From: DATLZC01 sp037444005
GTDB lineage: Bacteria > Chloroflexota > Dehalococcoidia > DSTF01 > JACRBR01
Reading direction: 5' to 3'
NCBI GenBank assembly: GCA_037444005.1
Contig: JBBING010000014.1
Span: 1 to 39,230, forward strand
DNA length: 39,230 bases
Of the stretch, positions 31,789-39,230 are shown piece after piece; position 1 is the first letter of the stretch, and the number at the start of each line of letters is the position of its first letter. The translations under genes were made by a program, and so were the position numbers. The notes beneath the pieces were generated by a model. The model did not search any database. It was not told the origin of the DNA and was given only the letters and a program-made list of their open reading frames with translations.

Positions 31789-31808
31789 TGGCGGGAGGCT
31801 GCGCTACA

Positions 31809-31839
31809 ACGAAGGCCAGGCGCATCGCCTGGCCTTCGT
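31809..31839. terminator. Bidirectional terminator
   Basis: A perfect 14-bp inverted repeat ACGAAGGCCAGGCG / CGCCTGGCCTTCGT with a 3-base loop, between the convergent small exported protein gene and htpX. Confidence 0.65.
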
Positions 31840-31860
31840 GCGTTCGTTCCGAATGCGGCC

Positions 31861-32721
31861 TCAGTATCCGGCGCGGAGCGCCATCTCGCGCAGGCGGCGG
31901 ACCCGCTCCTCGATGGGCGGGTGCGTGGAGAAGAGGTTGCTCAGGTTCGCGCCGCGCAGCCCCGCCAGCGGGTTCACGATGAACAGGTGCGCCGCCGCCG
32001 GGTTCACCTCCATCGGCCGCAGCATCGCGCCCTGGTGCAGCTTCTCGAGCGCGCTCGCCAGCGCCTCGGGGTCGTGGGTGATGCGCGCGCCGGTGCGGTC
32101 GGCCTCGAATTCGCGCGTGCGGCTGATGGCGAACTGAATCATCGCCGCCGCAATGGGCATCAGGATCATGCCCACGAGCGCCAGGAGCCCGCTGCCGTTG
32201 TCGTCGCGACGCCCGAAGCCGCCGAACATCGTCCGCCACCAGAGCATGTTGCCGATGAGGCTGATGGCGCCGGCGAACGTCGCGACGATGGAGCTGATGA
32301 GGATGTCCCGGTTGCCCACATGCCCCATCTCGTGCCCGATGACGCCGCGCAGCTCACGGTCGTTCAGCAGATTCAGGATGCCGGTCGTGGCCGCCACGAC
32401 GGCGTGGTTGGGACTGCGTCCGGTGGCGAAGGCGTTGGGCGAGGGGTGGTCGACCACGAACACCTTCGGCTTCGGCAGTCCCGCCAGCGACGCTACTTCC
32501 TCCACGATGCGGTGAAGCCTCGGCGCCTCCGACGGCGAGACTTCCCTCGCGCCCGCCATGCGCAGGGCGAGCCGGTCGCTGAACCAGTACGCGCCCATGT
32601 TCATGATGCCGGCGAGCACGAGGAACACCACGAGTCCGCCCCAGCCGCCGACCACCGCGCCTAGGGCGGCGAAGAGGCCCGTCAGCAGGGCCAGCAGAAA
32701 GACGGTTTTGAGCATACCCAT
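31861..32721 (-). CDS. htpX: Membrane zinc protease HtpX
   Basis: A 286-residue membrane metalloprotease involved in quality control of membrane proteins. Two hydrophobic helices open the protein (6-25, 28-48). The zinc motif is H-E-M-G-H (130-134), with E-F-E-A-D (204-208) carrying a further ligand, and more hydrophobic segments lie at about 142-200. GGAGGA is 10 bp before the ATG. The extended -10 at 32771-32779 lies 50 bp upstream. The length is family-typical. Confidence 0.95.
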   Translation of the reverse strand: MGMLKTVFLLALLTGLFAALGAVVGGWGGLVVFLVLAGIMNMGAYWFSDRLALRMAGAREVSPSEAPRLHRIVEEVASLAGLPKPKVFVVDHPSPNAFATGRSPNHAVVAATTGILNLLNDRELRGVIGHEMGHVGNRDILISSIVATFAGAISLIGNMLWWRTMFGGFGRRDDNGSGLLALVGMILMPIAAAMIQFAISRTREFEADRTGARITHDPEALASALEKLHQGAMLRPMEVNPAAAHLFIVNPLAGLRGANLSNLFSTHPPIEERVRRLREMALRAGY

Positions 32722-32770
32722 CGTGTGCGATTCCTCCGGGCCCTCCCACTGTGTCGAGGGCGCCGACTTC

Positions 32771-32779
32771 AGTCTAGCA
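32771..32779 (-). promoter_or_regulatory. Extended -10 element of htpX
   Basis: TGCTAGACT on the minus strand, about 50 bp before the htpX start. The -35 is weak. Confidence 0.35.
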
Positions 32780-32803
32780 GAACCGCGCCCCGCCTTCTGT
32801 CGC

Positions 32804-33148
32804 CTATCCCTCTGGACCCAGACGGCGCCCGCCCAGCAGATGGAGATGGACGTGCGGGATGGTCATGCCTGCGTTCCCGCCGACGTTGAACGCGAGGCGG
32901 TAGCCCTCATCCGCCACGCCGACCTGCTCGGCGACCTTCGAGGCCACCACGAACAGGCGCCCGAGGAGCGGGCCATGCGACTCTTGGATGTCGCGCATCG
33001 TGGGGATGTGCTCCTTCGGGATGACCATCACGTGCACGGGCGCACGGGGGTGGATGTCGCGAATCGAGAAGACCAGGTCGTCTTCGTACAGCTTCTCGAC
33101 GGGCGTCTCGCCCGTCGCCATCCGGCAGAACAGGCAGTCCGACGGCAT
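32804..33148 (-). CDS. HIT-family nucleotide-binding hydrolase
   Basis: A 114-residue histidine-triad protein that hydrolyses nucleotide phosphoramidates or similar compounds. The triad H-V-H-L-H-L-L is near the C terminus, C-L-F-C near the N terminus suits a zinc site, and V-H-V-M-V-I-P-K-E-H-I follows. ATG 33148 is used: GGAGGAGG lies 8 bp upstream, whereas GTG 33166 lies inside that site. It is downstream of thrC on the same strand, with its own possible extended -10. Confidence 0.94.
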   Translation of the reverse strand: MPSDCLFCRMATGETPVEKLYEDDLVFSIRDIHPRAPVHVMVIPKEHIPTMRDIQESHGPLLGRLFVVASKVAEQVGVADEGYRLAFNVGGNAGMTIPHVHLHLLGGRRLGPEG

Positions 33149-33178
33149 CGCGTACACCTCCTCCACGTCAGCGGCCCG

Positions 33179-33187
33179 ATCCTAGCA
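33179..33187 (-). promoter_or_regulatory. Extended -10 element of the HIT gene
   Basis: TGCTAGGAT on the minus strand, 30 bp before the HIT start and 22 bp after the thrC stop. The -35 is poor. Confidence 0.35.
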
Positions 33188-33209
33188 CGCGCGGCCGGCG
33201 TTGCGGCGT

Positions 33210-34292
33210 CTACGCCCAGCCGAGCTCCCGCTCGACCGCGGCCACATCGGGGGGCACGGTGCGCAGCGTGAAGGGCTGAGCCATCGCGGTGTCGGGATCC
33301 TTCAGCCCCGATCCCGTGATGACGCACACGACGCGCTGTCCCCGGAAGTCGTGGCCTTCGTGGGCCAGCTTGAGGACGCCCGCGACGCACGCCGCCGAGG
33401 CTGGCTCGCAGAAGACGCCCTCCTCGCGCGCGAGCCGGCGGTACGCGTCGAGGATCTCGTCGTCCGTAACCGCCGAGATGGACCCGCCGGATTCGTCGCG
33501 GGCGGCGATGGCGCCTTTCCAGCTCGCGGGGTTCCCGATGCGAATGGCCGTCGCCACCGTCTCCGGGCGCTCGACGGGGTGGCCCAGCACGAGCGGCGCC
33601 GCGCCCGCCGCCTGGAAGCCGAGCATACGTGGACGGCGGGTGGCGCGCTCCAGGCGATAATACTCCACGAACCCCCGCCAGTACGCCGTGATGTTGCCCG
33701 CGTTGCCGACGGGGATGGCCAGCGCGTCGGGGGCGTCGCCCAGCGCGTCGCAGATCTCGAACGCCGCGGTCTTCTGTCCCTCGATGCGGTGCGGGTTGAG
33801 CGAATTCACGAGCGCGATGGGGTGCCGCGCCACGACCTCGCGCGCCAGGCGCAGGGCGTCGTCGAAGCCCCCCTCGACGGCGATGATCTGCGCCCCGTGC
33901 ATGACGGCCTGGGCGAGCTTGCCCTGCGCGATGCGGCCGTGGGGCACGATGACGTAGGAATCGAGCCCGCAGTGCGCGGCGAAGGCGGCGGCCGAGGCGC
34001 TGGTGTTCCCGGTCGACGCGCAGAGCACCGCGCGGGCTCCCTCCTCCAGCGCCTTGGCGACGGCCACGACCATCCCCCGGTCTTTGAACGAGCCCGTCGG
34101 GTTGCACGATTCGAGCTTGAACCAGAGCTCGGCGCAGCCGACCTCGCGTTCGAGGGAGCGCGACCGCACCAGGGGGGTGTCGCCCTCTCCGATAGTGATA
34201 AGCGGCGTGGCGTCGGTGACGGGCAGGAGGTCGCGGTACCGCCGGAGGACGCCGCCGCGCCGGCCGTCATTCGTCCTTGAGGCTGGCAGCAT
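33210..34292 (-). CDS. thrC: Threonine synthase
   Basis: A 360-residue PLP enzyme that converts O-phosphohomoserine to threonine. The PLP lysine is Lys70 in N-P-T-G-S-F-K-D-R-G. The substrate loop is C-A-S-T-G-N-T-S-A-S, the phosphate-binding loop P-V-G-N-A-G-N-I-T-A, and the C-terminal V-I-T-G-S-G-L-K-D-P is a family mark. It is the last gene of an operon with homoserine dehydrogenase. Its start overlaps the end of the coiled-coil gene by 26 bp, with GAGG about 5 bp before the ATG. No homoserine kinase gene is in this operon. Confidence 0.95.
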   Translation of the reverse strand: MLPASRTNDGRRGGVLRRYRDLLPVTDATPLITIGEGDTPLVRSRSLEREVGCAELWFKLESCNPTGSFKDRGMVVAVAKALEEGARAVLCASTGNTSASAAAFAAHCGLDSYVIVPHGRIAQGKLAQAVMHGAQIIAVEGGFDDALRLAREVVARHPIALVNSLNPHRIEGQKTAAFEICDALGDAPDALAIPVGNAGNITAYWRGFVEYYRLERATRRPRMLGFQAAGAAPLVLGHPVERPETVATAIRIGNPASWKGAIAARDESGGSISAVTDDEILDAYRRLAREEGVFCEPASAACVAGVLKLAHEGHDFRGQRVVCVITGSGLKDPDTAMAQPFTLRTVPPDVAAVERELGWA

Positions 34293-35295
34293 GCTTCCTC
34301 AGCTCTTTGATCTCGCGCTCGAGGTCTTCGATCTGGCGCCGCTTGAGCCGCTCCTGGCTCTGGTGCAGTTTCAGGAGCTGGCTGATGAGCAGCGTGCGGT
34401 ATTCGTCGAGCTTCTGCCGCAGTTCGGACAGCCGCGTGTCCAGGGCCTGCGACCGCGCGTCCAGGGTCGTGGCGATGTGCTCCTGTTTCTGCCGCCACGT
34501 CTCGAGCTCGTAGACGGCGGCTTCGAGCTTCGTCGCCCGATCTTCGACGCGCTGGCGCTCCGCCCGTAGCAGCTCCACCCGTTCTCGAAGCGCCGGGAGG
34601 TCCCGGTATCCCTCCTTCGACGCCTCGAGCTGTCCTTCCACGCGGTGCGCGACCTCATGGGCGAGGCGGACACGCTCGTTCAGCGTTTCATCCTCGCGCT
34701 TGAGGTCCAGGAGGGTGCGCTCGACTTCCATCAAGCGCTGCTCGACCCGGTTCGCCGCCTCCACCGCGCGGGCGGAACGGGTCTCGGCCGCGTCCGCGCG
34801 CGTCTCGATGGAGCGCAGGGAGAGCTCCTCTTTCGAGAGCGTCTCCTGAAAGCGGCGGGAGAAGTCCTCGAGGCTGGCCTGGCGGTCGTTCCACGACTGG
34901 ACGTCGCGCTCCAGGTTCTGGAGGCGCTGGTACAGGTCGTTGACGTTGGCGCGCTGGCGCTCCATCTCGGCGGCGCGCTCCCGCTCGAGGCGGTCGATGC
35001 GCGCGTTGATGGCGGTCTGCGCCTCCTGGATGCGGTTGAGCGTGTCCTGAATGGCGATGATGCCGTCCTGCACCAGAGCGGCGCTGGCGACCTGCGCGGT
35101 GACGTCGCGCTGACGCGTCTCGATCGCGCGCACCTGCTCCGCTAGGTCGAGCGCCATCGCCTGGAGTTGCTCCATCTGCTGGCTCAGGCGCGCGCTGTGG
35201 GCGCGCTCCGCTTGCAGTTCCGCCTGGAGCCAGTCGATGGCCTCACGCTCGTTGATGAAGCTGCGCTGCTCTTCGGAACGCTGTCGCTCCGTCAT
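34267..35295 (-). CDS. Long coiled-coil protein inside the threonine operon
   Basis: A 342-residue protein, almost wholly heptad-patterned and rich in Glu, Arg, Gln, Leu and Ala, with no signal peptide or membrane helix and no enzymatic motif. Leu/Ile positions recur across residues 25-335, with one Pro-containing break (Y-R-D-L-P-A-L-R, about residue 236). The ATG overlaps the hom stop (ATGA), and its own 3' end overlaps thrC, so expression is locked to the threonine genes. I know no family for it; SMC-like or tropomyosin-like similarity would be only compositional. Confidence 0.85.
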   Translation of the reverse strand: MTERQRSEEQRSFINEREAIDWLQAELQAERAHSARLSQQMEQLQAMALDLAEQVRAIETRQRDVTAQVASAALVQDGIIAIQDTLNRIQEAQTAINARIDRLERERAAEMERQRANVNDLYQRLQNLERDVQSWNDRQASLEDFSRRFQETLSKEELSLRSIETRADAAETRSARAVEAANRVEQRLMEVERTLLDLKREDETLNERVRLAHEVAHRVEGQLEASKEGYRDLPALRERVELLRAERQRVEDRATKLEAAVYELETWRQKQEHIATTLDARSQALDTRLSELRQKLDEYRTLLISQLLKLHQSQERLKRRQIEDLEREIKELRKHAASLKDE

Positions 35296-36608
35296 CCCTC
35301 GACCGCTCCCTCCACGCGGATCATCGAGCCGATCCCTGGGACCACCTCCAACGTCGCGAGCTGGCGGAGGGCGTCCTGGACGGCGTCCTCGCGGGCCAGA
35401 TGGGTCATGATCACCAGCTCGGCGGTCTGTGCGCGCTCATCGGCCTCCTTCTGGATGACGGAGGCGATGCTGATGTGCCGGTCGCCGAGCACGCGCGCGA
35501 TCTGAGCGAGCACCCCGGGCCGGTCAGCCACCGTGATGCGGAAGTAGTAGCGGGTGACCACGTCGCCCATGGGGACCACGCGGGTCGGCGCCTCGTGGCG
35601 CCAGGCCGAGGGCTCGCGAATCCCGCTGACGACGCTGATGGCGGCGTCGAGCACGTCGGCGACCACGGCGCTCGTAGTGGGAAGCGAGCCGGCCCCGCGC
35701 CCCTCGAACAGCACCTGGCCCAGAAGATCGCCCTCCACCTGCACGGCGTTGAGGACGCCGTCCACTTTCGCGAGCGGTTCGTCCAGCGGCACGAGCGCCG
35801 GATGCACCCGCGCCTCCACTGCGCCGTCGACTCGGCGCGCGATGGCCAGCAGCTTGATGGCGTACCCGAGCTGCGCCGCGTAGGTGAAGTCGCGCGCCGT
35901 CAGCCGCGTGATGCCCTCGCGGTAGACGTCGGCCGGCCGGATGTCGGTGTGAAACGCGAGCGACGCCAGGATGGCGAGCTTGTAGGCGGCGTCGAAACCC
36001 TCGATGTCGTTCGTCGCATCGGGTTCGGCGTAGCCGAGGTCGCGGGCTTCGGCGAGCGCCTCGGCGAACGACTGCCCCTTCCGCGACATGGCGGTGAGGA
36101 CGTAGTTCGTGGTCCCGTTGATGATCGCCCGCAGGCCGAGGATTTCGTTCGCCAGGAGGTCGCGTTTCAGCGGGGCGATGATGGGGATGCCCCCGCCGAC
36201 GCTCGCCTCGAACAGGATGTCCACGCCGTGGGCGCGGGCGAGAGACAGGAGCTCGGCTCCGTGCTTGGCCATGACCTCCTTGTTGGCGGTGACGACGAAT
36301 TTGCCGCGGGTGAGCGCCTCACGCATGTACTCGAAGGCCGGCGTCTCGCCGCCAATGACCTCGATGACGATGTCCGTTTCCGGGTCTTCCAGAATGGCGC
36401 GCGGGTCCGTGGTGAGGCGGCCGGCGTCGACGTCGAAGGCGCGTTCCTTCGCGGGGTCGCGCACGAGAACGCGCCGCAGGACCAACGGGCGGCCGACGGT
36501 GCGGGCATAGATGTCCGCCTTCTCCGTCAGGATGCGGGCGACGCCGCTCCCGACGACCCCGAGGCCCATGAGACCGATACCGACCTGTGAGCGCCGCTCT
36601 CCGCTCAT
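35292..36608 (-). CDS. hom: Homoserine dehydrogenase with ACT domain
   Basis: A 438-residue NAD(P)H enzyme that reduces aspartate semialdehyde to homoserine. The Rossmann motif G-L-G-V-V-G-S-G-V is at residues 15-23. The catalytic region has N-G-T-T-N-Y-V-L and A-L-A-E-A-R-D-L-G-Y-A-E-P-D-A-T-N-D-I-E-G. The last about 80 residues form an ACT domain (Y-Y-F-R-I-T-V-A-D-R-P-G-V-L-A-Q-I), the usual threonine feedback site. The ATG overlaps the upstream PPIase stop (ATGA). No fused aspartokinase. Confidence 0.96.
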   Translation of the reverse strand: MSGERRSQVGIGLMGLGVVGSGVARILTEKADIYARTVGRPLVLRRVLVRDPAKERAFDVDAGRLTTDPRAILEDPETDIVIEVIGGETPAFEYMREALTRGKFVVTANKEVMAKHGAELLSLARAHGVDILFEASVGGGIPIIAPLKRDLLANEILGLRAIINGTTNYVLTAMSRKGQSFAEALAEARDLGYAEPDATNDIEGFDAAYKLAILASLAFHTDIRPADVYREGITRLTARDFTYAAQLGYAIKLLAIARRVDGAVEARVHPALVPLDEPLAKVDGVLNAVQVEGDLLGQVLFEGRGAGSLPTTSAVVADVLDAAISVVSGIREPSAWRHEAPTRVVPMGDVVTRYYFRITVADRPGVLAQIARVLGDRHISIASVIQKEADERAQTAELVIMTHLAREDAVQDALRQLATLEVVPGIGSMIRVEGAVEG

Positions 36609-37690
36609 ACGACCTGTGGCTCGGCGGGAAGCGGCCGACGCCGCGATCCCGGCAGGTTGAAGTCGTCCTGAACCTTCGTCACGGCCTCCACTTTATCTTC
36701 GTCGGTGATGCGCTCGCGGACGGAGAGCTGGTCCCGCAGGCCCGCGATCCAGTTGTCGAACATAGCCGCGACCACCCGCGGCCGCTGTTCGTCGGTGATC
36801 GGGCGGTTCTCCTCCTTCCCGATGAGCTGGTACACGGCGTACACTGCGCCGTTCTGGATGGAAATCGGGTCGCTCACCTGCCCGAAGGACATGTCGAAGA
36901 TGATGTCGCGGGCCTCGGCCGGGACCTGATCTTTCGTGACCCAGCCGGTCTCGATGCTGTTCTGGATGACGCTCGGGTCCGTGTCCTCCGCGAACAGCTC
37001 CTTGGCGACCGCGACGACGTCCTCGCCGTTCCGGATGCGCTCGGCGGCCTTCTTCGCTTCGTCCTCCGTTCCGTAGCGCAGGAGGCGGAAGTTGGCCTGG
37101 AGCGCGGAAGCGGGGACCTGCTTCTGCAGCTCGTCGCGCACCCGCTGCTCGGCGATGTCGGCGCGGGTCATGAACCGGAACTCGCTCGGGGTGAGGCCCG
37201 TGGCTTCGACGGCCCGGCGGTAGGCGGCGGCGAAGGCGCGCGCGTCGGCGTTGGACGGGACGCTCTGCTGGACGCGGACGCGGTCGTCGATCTCGGCGTC
37301 GCCCACGTAGACGCCGAAGTCGCGCGCGGCGCCGTGGATGACGAGCGCGTCGCGCAGGAGCTCGTCGTAGGCGACGTTCGCGAGATCGAGCGCCGTCGAG
37401 CCGCGCTGGAACGCGACAGACGGATTCTCGTTGACCAGCATCCGGATGCGCCGCGAGAGATGGTCGCGGGTGATCTTCGTGCCCTCGACTTCGAGGACGA
37501 CCTTGTGGCCCGGCGCGATCTGCGTCTGGTAGTAGCCGAAGGCCAGCAAGAGGATCACGAGGGCGATGACCGCGCCCACGCCTCCGACGAGGAGGTAGTA
37601 ATTGAGGCGCTCCGGGTCGATGCGGGGCCCGGTCCTGGGGATCGCCCGCTGTCGCTCGATCTTGCCTGCCGCCCGTTCTTTGCCTGCCAT
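36605..37690 (-). CDS. Membrane-anchored PPIC/SurA-like peptidyl-prolyl isomerase
   Basis: A 361-residue protein with a short basic N terminus and one membrane helix (about 34-56, Y-Y-L-L-V-G-G-V-G-A-V-I-A-L-V-I). A SurA-N-like helical chaperone region follows (I-T-R-D-H-L-S-R-R-I-R), then a parvulin domain at about 215-320 (A-K-E-L-F-A-E-D-T-D, G-W-V-T-K-D-Q-V-P, Y-A-V-Y-Q-L-I). It probably helps fold exported proteins. ATG 37690 is chosen as the first Met before the charged N terminus; the frame stays open upstream over a terminator hairpin. It heads the operon with hom and thrC, an unrelated function. Confidence 0.88.
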   Translation of the reverse strand: MAGKERAAGKIERQRAIPRTGPRIDPERLNYYLLVGGVGAVIALVILLLAFGYYQTQIAPGHKVVLEVEGTKITRDHLSRRIRMLVNENPSVAFQRGSTALDLANVAYDELLRDALVIHGAARDFGVYVGDAEIDDRVRVQQSVPSNADARAFAAAYRRAVEATGLTPSEFRFMTRADIAEQRVRDELQKQVPASALQANFRLLRYGTEDEAKKAAERIRNGEDVVAVAKELFAEDTDPSVIQNSIETGWVTKDQVPAEARDIIFDMSFGQVSDPISIQNGAVYAVYQLIGKEENRPITDEQRPRVVAAMFDNWIAGLRDQLSVRERITDEDKVEAVTKVQDDFNLPGSRRRPLPAEPQVV

Positions 37691-37729
37691 CGCTGGGTGT
37701 ACGCTCCTCCGCTCGCTGGCCGGTAAGCG

Positions 37730-37756
37730 ACGAAAGGGGCGCGGCGCCCCCTTCGT
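37730..37756 (-). terminator. Terminator after the rpsF-ssb-rpsR operon
   Basis: ACGAAGGGGGCGC and GCGCCCCTTTCGT form a near-perfect stem (one G-U pair) on the minus strand, 29 bp past the rpsR stop. There is no long T run, so efficiency is uncertain. Confidence 0.5.
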
Positions 37757-37785
37757 GACCGGTGGGACCTGGACGCGCGGCGACG

Positions 37786-38220
37786 TTACGGACGCGGCGG
37801 GAACACGCCCGTCAGGCGAATGTGCTCGGCCGTGAACGGCAGCAGCGCGAGGTGGCGGGCGCGCTTGATGGCCACCGTGAGGCGGCGCTGATGGCGCGCG
37901 CACGTCCCCGTCTTCCGCCGGGGTTCGATCTTGCCCCGGTCGGAGACGTACCGCCGCAACATCGCGACGTCCTTATAGTCGATCACCTCGATCTTGTCGG
38001 CGCAAAAAAGGCAGACCTTTCGCCGGCCGCCGTAGCGTCTGCGCTTGCGTTCCTGGCGCGCCGCGGCGCGCGGGGCTTCACCTTCGGCGGAAGCCTGCGC
38101 CTCCGCCGGAGCCGACTCCCCGGGAACCGCCTCGGTCGACGGCTCCGCTCCCTCTGAGCCGGCTTCGGCGGCCGGCGCCTCGGGAGCGGTCGTGTCGGGA
38201 GTCTTCGTCTCTTCGGTCAC
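37786..38220 (-). CDS. rpsR: Ribosomal protein S18 with an acidic N-terminal extension
   Basis: A 144-residue protein. Residues about 60-140 are S18 (Y-K-D-V-A-M-L-R-R-Y-V-S-D-R-G-K-I), which binds S6 on the 30S platform. It is the zinc-type version: Cys70-x2-Cys73 and Cys107-x2-His110. The first about 55 residues are Ala/Glu/Pro-rich and disordered, nearly doubling the usual 75-80. The start is GTG 38220, with GGAG close upstream and GAGGAGGG 13 bp away. No good internal start lies near the S18 core, so the extension is probably translated. Confidence 0.93.
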   Translation of the reverse strand: MTEETKTPDTTAPEAPAAEAGSEGAEPSTEAVPGESAPAEAQASAEGEAPRAAARQERKRRRYGGRRKVCLFCADKIEVIDYKDVAMLRRYVSDRGKIEPRRKTGTCARHQRRLTVAIKRARHLALLPFTAEHIRLTGVFPPRP

Positions 38221-38241
38221 GGTCTCCAGCTACCCTCCTCG

Positions 38242-38643
38242 TCATTCGAACGGCAGATCGTCGGGCTCGGTCGCGGCCTCGAAGTCCGGCGGCGCGCTCA
38301 TGGGCGCGGCCTGGGGCCGGTCGAGGAAGAGCACGGTCGACGCGACGATCTCGGTCTTGTACCGGCGCTGGCCGTCAGGGCCGTCCCAGGATCGGGTCTG
38401 GAGGCGCCCCTCGACGAAGGCGCGCCGACCTTTCTGGAGGAACTGACTGCAGGTTTCGGCCAGCTTGTTCCAGGTGACGACGTTGAACCATTCGGTTTCT
38501 TCCCGCCGTTCACCGTCCGGCGAAGTATAGTTGCGCGTACAGGCGATGCGGAAGGTCGTGACCGCGCTACCGTTCGCCGTGTAGCGCATCTCGGGGTCGG
38601 TCCCCACGTTACCGATGATCAGGACTTTGTTCAGGCCCGCCAT
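38242..38643 (-). CDS. ssb: Single-stranded DNA-binding protein
   Basis: A 133-residue SSB with one OB fold (N-K-V-L-I-I-G-N-V-G-T-D-P-E; T-E-W-F-N-V-V-T-W-N-K-L-A) and the acidic C-terminal tip D-D-L-P-F-E that recruits repair and replication proteins. The linker is short. It lies between rpsF and rpsR, a common bacterial order. Confidence 0.96.
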   Translation of the reverse strand: MAGLNKVLIIGNVGTDPEMRYTANGSAVTTFRIACTRNYTSPDGERREETEWFNVVTWNKLAETCSQFLQKGRRAFVEGRLQTRSWDGPDGQRRYKTEIVASTVLFLDRPQAAPMSAPPDFEAATEPDDLPFE

Positions 38644-38727
38644 CCTTCGAACTCCCTTCCTACGAGCCGGGGGCTAGTACGCATCACGAAACGGATCTCG
38701 TGTCCGGGCGGGCGGCCCCGGCCTGGC

Positions 38728-39018
38728 TCACGTCTCCTCCTTGCGCACCAGGAGATGGCGAATCACCTCCTCCGAGATGAGGAGGCCAGCCTCGAGCTCC
38801 CGCGTGCGCTCCGGGTCCATCCGGATCTGGGTGACGACGTAGTTGCCTTCGGTGTAGCGCCGAATGGGGTACGCGAGTTTGCGGCGACCCCAGTGGTCCA
38901 CTTCGGTCACCTCGCCACCCCGGGAGCGGACGGACTGCTGGAGGCGCTCGACCGCGGCCGGCACCTCGTCCTCGGGCACCTCAGGGCTGAGAATGACAAC
39001 CAGTTCGTACTCTCGCAA
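38728..39018 (-). CDS. rpsF: Ribosomal protein S6
   Basis: A 96-residue protein with the S6 start (R-E-Y-E-L-V-V-I-L-S-P) and W-G-R-R-K-L-A-Y-P-I. It pairs with S18 in the 30S subunit. The start codon is TTG at 39018, 6 bp after GGAGG. An ATG between the ribosome site and TTG is out of frame, so naive start picking would fail here. It is first gene of rpsF-ssb-rpsR. Confidence 0.95.
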   Translation of the reverse strand: MREYELVVILSPEVPEDEVPAAVERLQQSVRSRGGEVTEVDHWGRRKLAYPIRRYTEGNYVVTQIRMDPERTRELEAGLLISEEVIRHLLVRKEET

Positions 39019-39050
39019 CCATCACCTCCACATATGCGATCCGAAGCGGA

Positions 39051-39100
39051 CAAAAGCAAACCCGCCCGCGTCCTTCCCCGGAAGAGGGAGTCCGGGCGGG
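39051..39100 (-). promoter_or_regulatory. Structured rpsF leader with terminator-like hairpin
   Basis: Minus-strand CCCGCCCG (39093-39100) pairs with CGGGCGGG (39061-39068) around an inner CTTCC/GGAAG hairpin, followed by TTTGCTTTTG. It lies between the rpsF promoter and gene. It could be an attenuator or part of the S6:S18 autoregulatory mRNA structure known for rpsF leaders; I did not fit it to that model. Confidence 0.45.
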
Positions 39101-39132
39101 GCATGCTGCCACGCGCCCCGGCGGGGCATGAC

Positions 39133-39162
39133 AGTATAGGTCCGGCCCTCTGCACCCGTCAA
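39133..39162 (-). promoter_or_regulatory. Promoter of rpsF-ssb-rpsR
   Basis: Minus strand TTGACG (39157-39162), 18-bp spacer, TATACT (39133-39138). Transcription would start near 39126, leaving a leader of about 108 nt. Confidence 0.7.
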
Positions 39163-39230
39163 CGCGTCCACGGAGCCGGCTCTACATCAATCATGGTGGA
39201 AACAGTTCAGGATCCTGAGCGCAAAGGTCC

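Noticed and set aside
39193..39230. Possible start of a plus-strand gene (M-V-E-T-V-Q-D-P-E-R) at the window edge
   Set aside because: Only 12 codons are visible and there is no ribosome site at proper spacing; it cannot be judged.

Overview
This is a high-GC bacterial chromosome segment with ordinary, tightly packed bacterial gene order and no prophage, CRISPR array, rRNA or transposase gene. The gene mix (7Fe ferredoxin, aldehyde ferredoxin oxidoreductase, acyl-CoA enzymes, a cheC/cheD chemotaxis operon) together with the gene styles suggests a Chloroflexota-type bacterium. That placement is my inference from family resemblance and was not tested.

Layout. (1) 1-2111: an accessory island. 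Two exact copies of a 179-bp hairpin-rich repeat flank a lower-GC, minus-strand pair of exported-protein genes: a matrixin-like protein with a damaged zinc motif and a beta-sandwich membrane-anchored protein. Upstream of the pair lies a consensus -35/-10 pair separated by a G7-C-G8 tract. (2) 2244-8163: metabolic genes, namely an acetyl-CoA hydrolase/transferase family protein, an aldehyde ferredoxin oxidoreductase, endonuclease IV, a LysR regulator and two ferredoxins. (3) 8222-18185, minus strand: one chemotaxis operon in transcriptional order MCP, cheW, cheA, cheC, cheD, cheY, cheB (frameshifted), cheR, a degenerate HD-GYP protein and a protein that begins with a FliM-type CheY-docking peptide. 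A UspA-like gene diverges from it. (4) 18908-25086: an intact membrane HD-GYP phosphodiesterase, tRNA-Val(TAC), glyA behind a promoter, structured leader and terminator, an acyl-CoA ligase, a nitroreductase and a stand-alone recombinase core-binding-like domain. (5) 25138-31788: a Fic protein; a CsoR-type repressor divergent from trxA-trxB with a clear operator between them; a TPR-LuxR regulator; an acyl-CoA-dehydrogenase-fold flavoprotein; a methyltransferase remnant; a small exported protein. (6) 31861-39018, minus strand: htpX, a HIT protein, an overlapping PPIase-hom-coiled-coil-thrC operon, and rpsF-ssb-rpsR.

How the genes work together. The chemotaxis operon is a complete CheA/CheW/CheY system with CheR/CheB/CheD/CheC adaptation, but no flagellar or pilus gene is in the window. 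Its last two genes look like an output module: a c-di-GMP-type domain without its HD dyad and an orphan CheY-P-docking protein. The CsoR-trxAB arrangement suggests copper- or thiol-stress control of thioredoxin. The hom/thrC operon makes threonine from aspartate semialdehyde. Several promoters share an extended -10 of the form TGCTAnnnT.

The most interesting items are the chemotaxis output pair, the glyA leader RNA, the possible G-tract phase-variable promoter, the compensatory REP-like hairpins, and the cheB frameshift over its catalytic serine.
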